The translations under genes were made by a program, and so were the position numbers. Positions 30,458 to 41,784 of a stretch of DNA of 64,000 nt are shown piece by piece (the first letter of the stretch is position 1; each line of letters opens with the position of its first letter). The notes beneath the pieces are model-generated. The model saw nothing but the letters and a program-made list of their open reading frames with translations. It made no database searches and was not told the origin of the DNA. Source of the stretch: Plectosphaerella cucumerina (lineage: Eukaryota > Ascomycota > Sordariomycetes > Glomerellales > Plectosphaerellaceae); assembly GCA_020746995.1 (NCBI GenBank), contig JAGPXD010000002.1:3472001-3536000 (forward strand), in the 5' to 3' direction.

Positions 30458-31728
30458 ATGACCCCATCAGGAACCTCCCTGATCATCACGGCTGCTGTCA
30501 TGATGTTCCTGACCGGTGCCTGGACAATCATGCGAATCGTCGCCCGGAAGATGAGAAAGCTTCCCTTCGCCATCGAGGATTACCTCTACTTTGCCGGGTT
30601 CGCCATCTTCTGGTCTACCGCGCTAGGCTTTATCATAGGTAAGACTGATCCCCTTTTACTTCCTCCAGCACTGTGGTTCACGGCGCCTTCGCGGCGTCTC
30701 AATTAACCTGACCGGTGTTCCAGCGGTGATCGTTGGTGCGGGCAACGACATGAACCGCCTGGGCCCCGAGCACCTCGCGCACTACGCCAAGATTGCGCTC
30801 GCCGTTCAAGTTCTCTACGGCTTCGCCTTGGGGTTCATCAAGCTCAGCATCATCTGCATGCTGAGGCGCATCTTCCGCACATCGGGGAGGTTATTTCTCT
30901 CCGCGACATGGGCGGCCATAGGCCTCTGCGTTTTGTGGGCTCTTTACACTGCGGTCCTCCCATTTTCCATCTGCTCCCCAGTTGAGAGTGCCTGGGGCGC
31001 CGCGGCTCCAGTCCGCTGCGGCAGAATGATTGAGGCTTACGCTGCCGTCGCTATCCTCGACATTATCACGGAGTTGGTCATTGTTGCGCTTCCGATGAAG
31101 ATGGTGCACCAGCTGCAACTCAAGCCGGCACACAAGATCGGTCTCTACGGCATCTTCGGCGCTGGTTTCGTGTAAGTCCTACGTCGCCGCTCGAACCTTG
31201 TTCTCGGTGAGACTCGATGCTGACATTGCTGCACGCAGAACCCTTGTCTTCTCCTGTCTCCGACTCTACTACGTCTATGCGATAGACTTCAACAACATCA
31301 CGAAGAGCTTCGCAGAAGCTTCCATTGCCAGCGCCATTCAAGGCGGCATCGCCGTCATGGTTGCGTCTAGCCCAACCTTGAGACCGGTCTTTGATCGCAC
31401 ATTGCTGAAGTGGCTAGGCGTCAGCATCCGGAGCACCGGCCGAGGCAACACAAGCGATACAATGGCAGGCACCGGTCCAGTCAGCAGGGGACACCGTTTG
31501 GGCGGCGCGGGCTTGTCGAATTTGAATACCACGGGGTTCAAGCAGATGGCTGGCAGCGAGGAGCATCTGGCCTGGGAGATGCGAAGCATGGGCAAAGATG
31601 GCGCGCATCAGAAGACCTCGATCAGGGCCGCCCGTACGTCAGATGACAGCGAGGACATGCGGACGACCGGTGATGGCCGCATCTTGGTGGTTCAGGAGAC
31701 CGTTGTGGAGAGCCGACAGGGAGTTTGA
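30458..31728 (+). CDS. SAT4/Pth11-like rhodopsin-domain membrane protein
   Basis: 372 residues from exons 30458-30638, 30724-31171 and 31239-31728 (introns 85 and 67 nt, phases agree). Seven-helix integral membrane protein of the fungal rhodopsin-domain (SAT4, PF20684) group: TIMRIVARKMRKLPFAIEDYL near the start, YAKIALAVQVLYGFALGFIKLSI, LYTAVLPFSICSP with AAPVRCGRMIEAYA, and DIITELVIVALPMKMVHQLQL before KIGLYGIFGAG. The ~130-residue tail is hydrophilic. The extracellular EGF-like Cys domain (CFEM) of true Pth11 is absent, so it belongs with the large non-CFEM set, some of which act as surface sensors; the actual role is unknown. Confidence 0.88.
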
Positions 31729-32445
31729 AAGTAAATCCGTGCAAATGCCCAACGAAGACCAGAATAACTAGTTTCCCTCACCCGTCTCCCGGAAATTGTA
31801 ACTTTTTGTCCAAGCTGGGTACATGTATGCAGCAGGGGCTGGCGTGGGACATACCCTTGACGGACCTGTTGGTTGTACGAGTATTTGTTGCATCATTGCT
31901 TTCATGGTGCCTTCTCTCGGGCCCGAGATGCCTAAAACGGGTTGCTCCAAGTCTCCTGTTGGGTCTACTACATGCACGAACCTTGCAAGGCCCTGTGGCC
32001 CCGGCATTGCGGAAGCCTCCCGCGGGGCTCGGAACAGGCACAGGGTCATCCGCGCGGGCACTAGGTACATGCAGTAATACAGGGGGGAGAGGCCTGGTGA
32101 GCTTCAGTCGTTGGGAGACGACATGCCGAGTGCTTGCTGATGCGCCATGGTCCACTTGTGTGATGACGAGACCCGGCTGCCCTCTTTGCTGGTCTGCTCT
32201 CTCTCGAATGCGCCGAGGCCGTCTTGGTCCTCACTCTTCGCCAAGAAATGGTCTTAAATTTGATCTTGGGGATCAGAACTTCGATTCAGATTTTGGGTCC
32301 ACCGAGTCGTTATGATGTCTTCCACCAGGCAATTCCTCCAGATGTCTTTGAAAGTCGCCCTCTTTCTTTCTAGCCTAGGTGCTTATTATTGGTCACTGCG
32401 CAAAGCCCAAGTCATCAACCGTTCGTCAATTCCATCAGGCCGTTC
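31729..32445. other. Convergent intergenic region
   Basis: 717 bp between the convergent SAT4 and RNase-like genes. A 196-codon plus-strand ORF (31725-32315) has no domain and is not called. Confidence 0.5.
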
Positions 32446-32941
32446 CTACGTGCTCTTCACGATGTCTCCATGGTACACGGTCTCGCTGCATCCCATGAAA
32501 AAGAAGCCGGTGCGCCCGTGATTGGTCTGATAGACATGCCCAGCGATGGTGCAGTCGTTCTTGGTGATAATGACCCGGTCTCTTCCTGGGGCTCCTAGAA
32601 TCTCATCAGTATGAAGCGACATCAGCTAGAGGCTGAGTTTATGCTGCCGTACCTCCCTCGTAGATGCCCTCGGTTATGATAGGAAATGCCACATATGGGC
32701 CTTCGACGAAAAGTCTGAAGCCTTCCTGATTACGGAACTCATGGGGGTAGAATCCCCCGTTGGCTGTAGTTCCATCGCGTACGTGCCTGCAGGCGCCGAT
32801 GGCTGCGTTTCTAATGTGCTCCCCGATGTAGGTCGTGTTGGTGCCGCATTTGATGAAATGCTCGGGTGGCACGTGAAAAATAGACTCTACAGCCTGCGCG
32901 ATCGTCGTCAAAATGGTAGTGACAAGTAGAGAGTACTTCAT
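32446..32941 (-). CDS. Secreted RNase T1/N1-fold protein lacking catalytic residues
   Basis: 145 residues, exons 32941-32653 and 32594-32446 with a 58-nt intron in phase. A signal peptide (about 1-20) precedes a guanyl-specific ribonuclease fold: KCGTNTTYIGEHIRNAA with Cys32, ACRHV with Cys51, YPHEFRNQEGF, GPYVAFPI, GRDRVI and a Cys111/Cys132 end. Relative to RNase T1, the Tyr38/His40 pair is kept (YPH, 65-67) and Arg77 is kept (Arg103). The general base Glu58 is Ala85, and the general acid His92 is replaced by Gln119 (a His follows three residues later). Catalysis is therefore doubtful. The long basic loops of ribotoxins are not evident. Such RNase-like, non-catalytic secreted proteins are known as powdery-mildew effectors (RALPHs); a similar role here is inference. 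Confidence 0.85.
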
Positions 32942-33189
32942 TTTGGCTGTTGGTGCCTCTGCTGGTTTGCAGGGGAAGTTCGATGGTTGCTTGCGATATG
33001 ACACCGTGGGTGGAATTGACTTGATTGCATTTTTATTTTTTCACCGCGAATCCATGTGTTCAAATACCTTATCAAGGTGTTGCACTGTTGAGTGGCTTTG
33101 ACGCCACATCAGGCTTTGAGACAAAGATTTACGTTACAGGTGGCGATGGTGGCGTCGAAGGCGGCAGCGAGAACTTTGCCCTCCGTCTA

Positions 33190-36100
33190 TCAAGCACTCT
33201 TGAAGACAAAAGGATTGCTTGCTTCACCCTCCTGGCCCAAGATCCTGATCCTTTCGATCCGGACGCCTGCTGCTTCCATCCGACTCTGAAGGTCCTGGAC
33301 GCCTTCGGGAACCCCATCCATGCCGGACGTGATGAGCTCCCCATCTTCATAGCGGAAGTTCAGCCCGACCTGGTGCTCGCCACCGTCGATGCTCACGCCA
33401 TCGTCGACGAAAAGCGTGCCGGCAGCGGAGCCTCCCAATCCAGGAGCGACGACGAGCTCGAAGCTCTTCTTTCGCAGCTCGGCCGTTGTATTGGCGCTCT
33501 CGACACGCAAGGGCAAGACGCAACCGCCGCGCACATGAAGAGGGATCCTGTCGAAGGGTACATCCTTGATGTGGATGTAGTCTCCCTTTCCGCGGATCTT
33601 TTCACCGGTCTCGTACTCGTAGAAGACATCGTCAGGGAGGTAGGCCTTGACCTCCGTTGATTCGTCGTCGGTGACCGGCGAGACCAGGAGACAGCTGCCG
33701 TAGAAGTATTGAAGGCCGATGGGATACGTTTTGGTGTCCTTGGGGTAGATGTACCAGAGCGGATTGAGAGCTGGCGTTCCGTCCTTGGACTGAGCGTACA
33801 GTGCAGTGTAGAAGTAGTCGAGAAGCTTGTAGCGTGTGGAGATGGCATATTTGGCTGCTTCGGTGACGAGGGGCCAGCGGTAGAATTCTTGATGGGGCGA
33901 TCCCAGATCCGCATGGTTGCGGTAGAACGGACTGAACGCAGCCAAGGTCGCCCATCTGGCGCACATCTTCTCCTGCGCAGAGCCCTGGAAACCGCACACC
34001 TTCATTGTGTCAGCTGAAGAGGGAGATGAAGTGGAAAGATGGGAGACGTACGTCGGCACCAACCATGGGAAGCTGGAAAATCGAGGTGAACTGGAGAATG
34101 CCGCTGATGGAGGTTCGGCTGGAACGAGTGTGAGTTTCCTATTCGTTAGGAAGGCAGACAGTCTTACTAGTGGTCCCATGAGGAGAAGTTATCGCCAAGC
34201 CACTTCTGCACGTACTTGCCCGAGCCAAGGAACGAACTCCGAGTGACGATAAAGGGCTTCAGGAGAGGCTTTCTGGCAAGAGCTGCGGCCCGGGTGGCCT
34301 TGCCCATCACTGGAACGGTCAGCTCAGTCTCAAAAAGACATGACGAATACGTACTGAACCCGTACGTGTTGTGGGCGTCATAGTGTCGATGTCCCTGAGC
34401 ATGCACGACATCCGTTCGCATGGTGTTCTCCGTCAAGGCGGCCTGGCGTCCCTTGTTGTTGATCTTGTACGGAGGGTTGATGACGTCGTCCTCTTGTTCT
34501 TTCCTGGGCTCGAGAGGCGATTGCACATGCCCATCTTCTACGGGCTGAATCCGGAACACGGTCTCATCATCGTCGGCGGGAACTTCGGGGGTCGGCTCTG
34601 GGAGGGCTGCGGCGTCATCGGTCGGGAAACCAGGCAAGGGGCGGGGTTGCTTCCTCAGAGGGGGCGGGTTGGGGGGGTAGCCCTGCCTCTTTGCCGTCCC
34701 GAAGGGATCCGGGCATGGGAAAGGGCAGAAGTTGGCAGGTTCGTTCATGTCGATCCTAGACACATGAGTTAGAACAGCCGGTGAGGTACGCTGGTATCGA
34801 CGCACCAGATTCCGTCAATGTTGACTCCGGTCTCCGGGTTGAAGAAGTCATGGAACCGCTCAGTCCAGTATGTGGTCGCGTTCGGATGGTACCAGTCAGG
34901 GTAGACGGTGACGCCCTTTCCAGGTCAGTATTGCTGCATTGTCATTTGCTTGAAATCAAACATCTTACCGGCCACACCACACCCCGATAGTAGTTCTCTC
35001 CCTCGACGGGCGATTTGGCAAAGGCATCCCAGTGCACGCCGCGGTTGTAAGCATCGTAGTCCTTCTCCGCGACAGCTGGGTCAACCATCATGATGTACTG
35101 CTGCTGGTGGTCATGCAGATACTGAACGAGCTTCTGCATCTTTTTGAGAGGGAACCGCTCGGGATCCAGAGAGAAGACCTTGCGGCCGTCCATGTAGTCA
35201 ATGTCGGACCAAACCGTCCTGAAGATGTTAGAAACTTGTGCCGACAACATTGGGACAAAGCTTACTCGAGGGGAATGCCTGCTGCAGAGTAGTTTGCGAC
35301 GACTTCGGCCACTTCAAACCAATCCTGGTAACCGTACTTGCATTGGTGGTACTGGGAGAACGTCAGCAAAAGTCCTTGAGTTCATGTCAAGGAATCTTAC
35401 ACCAAGGCTCCAGTAGGGAATCATCGCCGGAGTGCCGATGAGGGCAGCATACTGCCGCGAGACGTCGATGGGGTCCGGGCCAGCCAGGAAGTACAAGTCG
35501 AGAACACCGCCAATGACGTTGTACTCGAGCGAGTTCTTCTTGTCCTGCCGCCGAAGTTTCACGTCCATGCCGCCAGAGCTCAGCAGCAGAACACCATGGG
35601 TGCCGCCAGTCCGGTGCTCAAAGTACACGGGATGACTGCCGTAGAGGTTCTCGCCGTGCGGGACACCACCGGCATCACGCGCCCACATGGTGCGCGTGTG
35701 GTCGTCGGTGGGAAGCCGGAATGAGTCGGTGTGTTCACCGATGCCATAGATGTTCGGGTCGTCGGGCAGATGGGTCTTGAGACGGAGGTACTGTGACTCG
35801 AAGATGAGGTTGCTGCCATGAGTGTCGAAGAGAGTCTCGCCCGTCGACTTGCGAGAGACAGAGAAGGTGAACGGCGACTCGGTCCAGTCAAATTTGAGGT
35901 CCGAGTCGCTGGACTCGATGGAGGATGCGGGGTCTTCTTCATACGAGAAGACCTCCTTCGGGACGCGATATCTCTTGGCGGCCTTGTCCTGGATGAGGAC
36001 ATGGAGACGGGAGTCTACAGCTGGTCAATTGCTGTTCAAATTGCAAAAGTCCGCCTCGGGAGACTCACGTGTCTGGAATTCGACGAGGAGAGTGAGGTTT

Positions 36101-36276
36101 TCAATGTCGGGTCCGTAGGCGGCGCAACCCTTGCCGATGAGGTGCAGGTCGGCCTCGATGGAGCTCTTGGTCTTGTGCACCTTGGCCACACGGTAGCCCT
36201 TGCAATCATCAATTGCATCGGCCGCAGCGAGCGCCGAGCACAGCAAGGCGCCGAGAATGGGAAGACGGGATTTCAT
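33190..36276 (-). CDS. GH31 alpha-glucosidase, secreted
   Basis: Glycoside hydrolase family 31 enzyme, which removes alpha-linked glucose from oligosaccharide ends by a retaining mechanism. Signal peptide MKSRLPILGALLCSALAAA. Nine exons; introns lie near 36015-36066, 35348-35401, 35221-35268, 34919-34970, 34756-34806, 34309-34356, 34136-34168 and 33997-34049, and reading phase is kept across each. The nucleophile is Asp in GIWIDMNEPA and the acid/base is Asp in WLGDNFSSWDHY. N-terminal YGIGEHTDSFRLP, VWSDIDYMDGRKVF and a C-terminal HVRGGCVLPL segment are typical. An insertion rich in Pro/Asp/Glu follows the nucleophile. No key residue is missing. It lies 248 bp upstream of the RNase-like gene, same strand. 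Confidence 0.92.
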
Positions 36277-37287
36277 CGCGAAGATCGGGTGAGCTGATGA
36301 TCACCTCGGTATGATGAGGGGAGAAGAGGAGGACGATGGACTGGATGTTGTTGATTCAGCTGGATGACATCGGGTGAGGGGTGCTGATAGGGCGCTATCA
36401 GTTTTGCGTGGGTCCTGCTGTAGTAGCTATTAGTACCTCATCGCGGGAAAGCCGGCGTCATGGCGGCTGTGCATCTTCCCCTCATCTTGCCGGCCGGGCC
36501 TTGTTTTAGGTGGCAGATCTCCAGACCCAAGGCGACATCGTGCCGAATCAAGAATCGTTTGATTGATTAATCATCACAGACCGGTGTTACGAACGACTTC
36601 AATTGATCGATCGGGCTTCAGGATGCTTCGCGGTTTGCCGCAGTCAGGGCTGGTGCACCGCATCGTGATATGTTTGATAGGCCGCCCCAGCCTTCGGACC
36701 TCCACTGTCAGCAACTTCGTCTGGAATCGGTCTTGACACAGTTCGCAATCGGAACACACGGCGACAGCACCAATTGAACTTCTGTCTGGACTGGGTGTCA
36801 AAATACAGTACCCCGGTAAAAGCACCCATTCCCCCATTTGCAGCAGACAGCACCACGGCCAGGACCCTTGAGGCTGACCTGACCATCCAGCATGCAGTGT
36901 AGCCGAGACCTGCCAATGAAAATGCCCGAACCAGACAACAGCTGGCATCGGCACCGGATGCTTTTCAGAATCCTTCTCGGATGGTTGTCTGCGGTCAGCT
37001 TGGCACCCCCCGGAAACCTCCCTCCCTGCAAAAGCTACCGGCAGAGCTGGAAAGGTACCGGTGCTCCTGAGGAATGATGCAAACGCTGTCCACAAAAGCC
37101 CTAGGAGGTGCCGCTGAGCTGTCCCCGATTGGTATGGGCATTGCAACATCAGTGCCCTTCTTGGCTTACCTTGATACCCCTGTTTCTCGACCGTCCCTCT
37201 CCATCGAACCGCAGCACGCGGCAGGTTCTCGCAGAATTGCAGTGAATTGTCACTCCGAGCCCCTTATTCAATCCATCGCCCCACTCC
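36277..37287. other. Divergent intergenic region
   Basis: About 1 kb separating the divergent GH31 and DHA2 genes. The 191-codon minus-strand ORF at 36574-37149 has no domain. Confidence 0.5.
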
Positions 37288-39117
37288 ATGGCCCCCTCAA
37301 CCCCCGCGGAGCTCCCCAGCGAGCCCAGACAAGACATCGGTGCACCTTCTTTGAACACCAACGTCGAGGCATCTTCACCTGCAAAAGCTTTCAACCGCGG
37401 CAAGCGATTCTGGGCCATCATCGCCACGCTTGCCGTCATTGGTCTGCTCAGCGCCCTCGAGAACACCGTCGTCACGACCGCCCTACCGTTCATTGCCACC
37501 CATCTTGATCTTGGAGATAACTTCATCTGGGTTACGAATGCTTTCTTCCTAGCCGGGTAAGCCGGCCATCTTTCTGTTCTCTGGTTGTCTCTAATATTGA
37601 ATTTTGACAGTGCCGCCGTTCAGCCACTCTTCGGCCAACTGGCGAACATCTTTGGTCGCCGATGGGTCACCCTTTTCATTGTGGCATGCTTCACCCTCGG
37701 CAGTGGCATCTGCGGTGGTGCCAACAGTGCCGCCATGCTCATCGTCGGACGTACTGTCCAAGGAATTGGCAGCGGAGGGATCAACATTATCATCGACATC
37801 ATCATCTCGGACCTTGTGCCCCTCCGACAGCGCGGCAACTATATCGCTATCATCCTCATCGTGTACAGTGTCGGCACCACCCTCGGACCCTGGGTCGGGG
37901 GCGTCATCGTTAGCAATACCTCTTGGCGCTGGGTCTTCTACATTAATCTTCCCGTGGGCGGTATCGCCATGGTTCTGATTGCTGCTTTTCTCCACGTCAG
38001 TTACAACAAGGAGATGTCGTTCTCTCAGAAGCTCCGGCGCATCGACTACGGCGGCAATGCCATTCTCATCGGGTCTACGGTCTCGGTGCTTTATGCCCTG
38101 ACTTATGGCGGCGGCCAGCTTCCCTGGTCTTCGCCGCAGGTCATTTCGTCTCTGGTCATTGGCATTGCTGGCTTGGGTTTCTTCATGTGGTTTGAGACCA
38201 CACGATTCGTGAGAGACCCCGTCATTCCGGCTCGTCTATTCGAGACTCGCACTGCCAGCGCCATCTTTGCCGTCACCTTCCTCAACTCAGCTGTCCTGTA
38301 TTGGGTTCTCTTCTTCCTGCCTATCTACTTCCAGGCTGTTCTCGGCAGTTCCCCTGAGCGTGCCGGGGTCCAGCTTCTACCGGCAATTCTTGTGGGCATC
38401 CCTGGGGCTGTCGGGGCAGTTCTCCTCCTCGCTCGTTTCGGCCGCTACAAGCCGCTCCATCTCATCGGCTTTGGCATCCAAACCATCGGCATGGGTCTCT
38501 TTACCCTGCTCAACGAGCGTAGTACCACTGCCCACTGGGTAGTTTACCAGAGCGTCGCCGCTTTCGGCTCAGGCTTCGTCCTCAATACTCTCCTTCCCGC
38601 TGTTCAGGCGCAGCTTGATGAAGTCGACCAAGCCGCCACCACCGCTGCTTGGTCATTCATGCGCTCGTTCGGCAGCATCTGGGGCGTTGCCATTCCCGCC
38701 GCCATCTTTTCGAACCGTTTCTCCATCATTGCCGAGACAGACATCACCGACCCTGCGGTCCGTGCAATTTTCGTCACTGGCAACGACGCATACCAAAGAG
38801 CAACAGCCGATTTCATTCGAACATTCTCACCGTCAGACCAGACCCAGATCATCGGCGTCTACAGCAAGTCCCTTCAACTTGTCTGGCAGGTTTCCGTGGC
38901 TTTCTCTGGGCTGTCCTTCTTGATTGTCTTTTTCGAGAAGCAAGTCAAGCTCAGGAAGAAGCTCGACACAGAATTTGGGCTGGAATCTGCCAAGAAAGGC
39001 ATCAAAGGACCCGATATCTCCAGAAAGGACGGCATTGCACTTGTAGACGACAAGAAGAACACTTTCACCACATCAGGGGGCGAGAGTGAGGCTCCGGGCA
39101 ATACCCCTGGGAGATGA
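37288..39117 (+). CDS. MFS exporter, DHA2 (14-helix drug:H+ antiporter) family
   Basis: 591 residues, exons 37288-37556 and 37611-39117 (54-nt intron, phase kept). About fourteen membrane segments between a Pro/Ser-rich N-terminus and a Lys/Asp-rich tail. DHA2 motifs: LENTVVTTALPFIATHL (motif D1), GRRWV between segments 2 and 3 (motif A), GRTVQGIGSGGINI (motif B), and IVYSVGTTLGPWVGGVIV with WRWVFYINLPVGG (motif C, the antiporter signature). Relatives export fungicides, mycotoxins or siderophores. No biosynthetic core gene is adjacent, so the substrate is unknown. Confidence 0.92.
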
Positions 39118-39434
39118 GGAGAACATCCAGATTGAGCACATGGGCAAGCGACATTGTTGCTTCAGTGAAAGCGCTACGAAGATTTCGACAAAGCGGGTAG
39201 AGGGCTACACCACTGATCTTGTATTCCGTTTCTTTCCTCAACTCCTTACACGAGACTGAGCCTCTCAATTGGGGACACTAGGGTCATCAAGCGGCTTCTA
39301 AAGTTGCTCTGTGGTTTCATTTCCGGGCAATTCCCCTTCTTCTACATGCAGCTCCGTTTTGTTTTCGTAAGGCTTTCCTAATCGGATTCCAGACAGCATC
39401 ACCAATGCTTGCATCATGCAAGCAGCAATGACCA
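39118..39434. other. Intergenic region
   Basis: 317 bp between two plus-strand genes; nothing distinct seen. Confidence 0.4.
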
Positions 39435-41605
39435 ATGGTGTGGAAACCTTTTATGCAGCCCGCTCATCGTGCAGGGCCCAGGCTGGCCTTTTACTGGGAG
39501 GCACTTAGCGATGGGGGGTATATTTGTGCAAATCCCCTCCCCGAAGGAATCTCAGCTTGGCCTGGGTCTTACTTTGTTGGTCACCCCACATTGGTCTTTG
39601 CCTGGTACGCGATCATGGAAGACGTCTTTCTCAAAGAGAACCTCGATGCATACCACACAATCCGCGAAGATACCGAGTACTTGGAGGTTCTGAACTTTAC
39701 TGTAAGACCACCATCTCTAGGAGTCGGCCCTGCTTTGTTCAATGGGATCCGGTAACTCTAGCTTGATAGGATCAGAAAGCTACACACATCGAACAGGCAA
39801 CCCTGCATCCTGGGGACCACTTCCAGAATTTCGCGTGCAGAAAGGTGATTGTTTCCGAATCCCCAAGGTCGACCATGGCAGAAGTAAGAACACAGCACTG
39901 ATTGATCCGCAGGGTGCTTTTGCTGCTTCAAGACACGGGGACGAGAACAGCTTCAGCAATGGTCTCCGATTGGTGTAAGGCTCAACTCAACCATGGATCG
40001 AAATCTCAAACCAACACTTCACTCCAGCGTGCAGCCACTAGCTGTGCAACCTAGCACCTTTGCAGAAAACGTTATCCCGCTTGAAAGGGCGGAGTTTGAG
40101 GCCATGTTGGCGGAGATGCAACTGTCGACACAGGTGTTGGAGGCAACCAGTGCTGTTGGGCCATTCCTCTGGTGGAGGCACATCTCGGGGACGGCATCCC
40201 CAGTATTCCGTGAGCCTCTCTAGTACAACGAGATCTTAGTGTTCGACTGTCTCCTTTCTCCCCTCGGGCTGACTGAAAGGTCACACCTGAGAGTATGTTT
40301 CCATTTCACTGATGATTTGTCAACCTAGAAATCCTCTTTCGCAAATCCGACGTCAAGTGGACAGAGGACTCGAAGGGCTGGGAACTGTCTATTGCTTACT
40401 CCTTTGAGGCCAAATTGACATCGGGGTTCATCAAAGGCACAAAGTCAGCCGACATCCCAGCCATTCTCCGCCGTCTCAGAGGCTGTGCTGTTCCAGCCGC
40501 ACATCCCTTGTTGCTGCCCTTCCTGATGCTCAAGGCTGAGCTGTCCTCCAAAAACGACAAGCATCAGCGAGACATGCGCAGCAGACTTTGAATGCTGGAG
40601 AATGACCTCAGTGGGAGATACAAAGATGGAAACAAGAGAGGCCCGAAGCCTCCCGAGGACGCAAACATCCGAAAGCTCGACACAATCAATCGCGACCTGA
40701 CGGATTGTCACTGCCAAGTCCTGTGGAAAAGACCCCAAGCCTGGCAGCTCGCAGTCAAGGGGCTGACAACAGCCGCAGCAGCGTTTTGGGAGCACCTGCC
40801 CGCGAATGATCAACCACAATTCAGTGCGGCTCACGAATTCATCATGAGTGGCTTGGACCTTCTCAAAGTCAAGTGTGAGGGGATGGAGAGCTACACACAT
40901 GTGACCCTGGAGCGTTTGAATCTGCAGCGAGAAGTGGTACGTTGCCTGACGGATTTTGCAGTGCGACGTTGTTAGGCACTGACCAGGGCTTCCTCTGGGC
41001 TTCCTAGATGCACAGTATTCTCGACCAGCGAGAGTCTCGACTGAACCTTCTCATTGCCGTTCAACAGCAGAGACTTGCGGACTCGAGTCGACGAGATGGT
41101 CTGTCCATGAAAACGTTGGCCTTGCTTGGATCATTCTTTCTCCCCGGCACGTTCTTATCCTCCATTTTCGGCATGAGCTTCTTCGACTTCAGCGACGGTA
41201 GGCATTATGAAATCCCCGTACAGGCCATAAGACTACCACTCCATGATGCTAACTCAGACCCAAGAGATGACTGGCGCTGTTTCAGCACGTCTGTGGATCT
41301 ACTTCGCCGTCATGATGCCCCTGACAGGGGTTGTTGTTGGGGCCTGGTTCGTATTCGACAAGATATCGAGGAAGAACGTCGAGGAAGGCTTGGACGGCGA
41401 CTTTGAGCGCATGGCCCATCTGGACACTCGCATGACAGAACACATTGCGAAGCGAGTTGGGGCAAGAGTGATGACGGGGGACTTGGCCGACATGGACGCA
41501 GAGAGGGATAGAGCTGTGGATCGACGGCCTTCGATGCGTCTACGGGCTCTGACACGCCAGGCCACAGAGGCGTTGAGCTCAAGATCGGCGACTGGCATGG
41601 TGTAG
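39435..41605 (+). pseudogene. CorA-like two-helix membrane protein gene with a single in-frame TGA
   Basis: A multi-exon fungal gene that reads well except at one codon. Exon pieces: 39435-39701 (YWEALSDGGYIC...YLEVLNFT), then after introns DQKATHIEQATLHPGDHF, GAFAASRHGDENSF and VVQPLAVQPSTF...SPVF, then about 40330-40936 starting ILFRKSDVKW, then MHSILDQRES...LPGTFLSSIFGMSFFDFSD and a final exon with ARLWIYFAVMMPLTG. The last two parts form the paired C-terminal helices seen in CorA-like fungal proteins. TGA at 40589-40591 interrupts the frame between MRSRL and MLEND, in an otherwise continuous charged helix, and no intron can remove it. Upstream and downstream frames and splice sites look intact, so the lesion looks recent. 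A CGA-to-TGA change would explain it. Confidence 0.7.
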
Positions 41606-41784
41606 GCACCACATAGGTAAGCTGCGTCGAAACCTCAATGGCTGCGGCCGGACTGAGGCTAAGAGGATGATGTTGGAGTGGTGACAGGGCCTCACGTAGG
41701 ATTTCAACATCGAGTACACGAGAGTAGAGTATTACATTGGCATCTTGGGACACAGTTTGCTTTCGATCGTTCCCGCTTCCCCCA

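Noticed and set aside
32446..32941. Ribotoxin (alpha-sarcin type)
   Set aside because: The protein is short, lacks the long basic loops and has lost the catalytic Glu and His positions.
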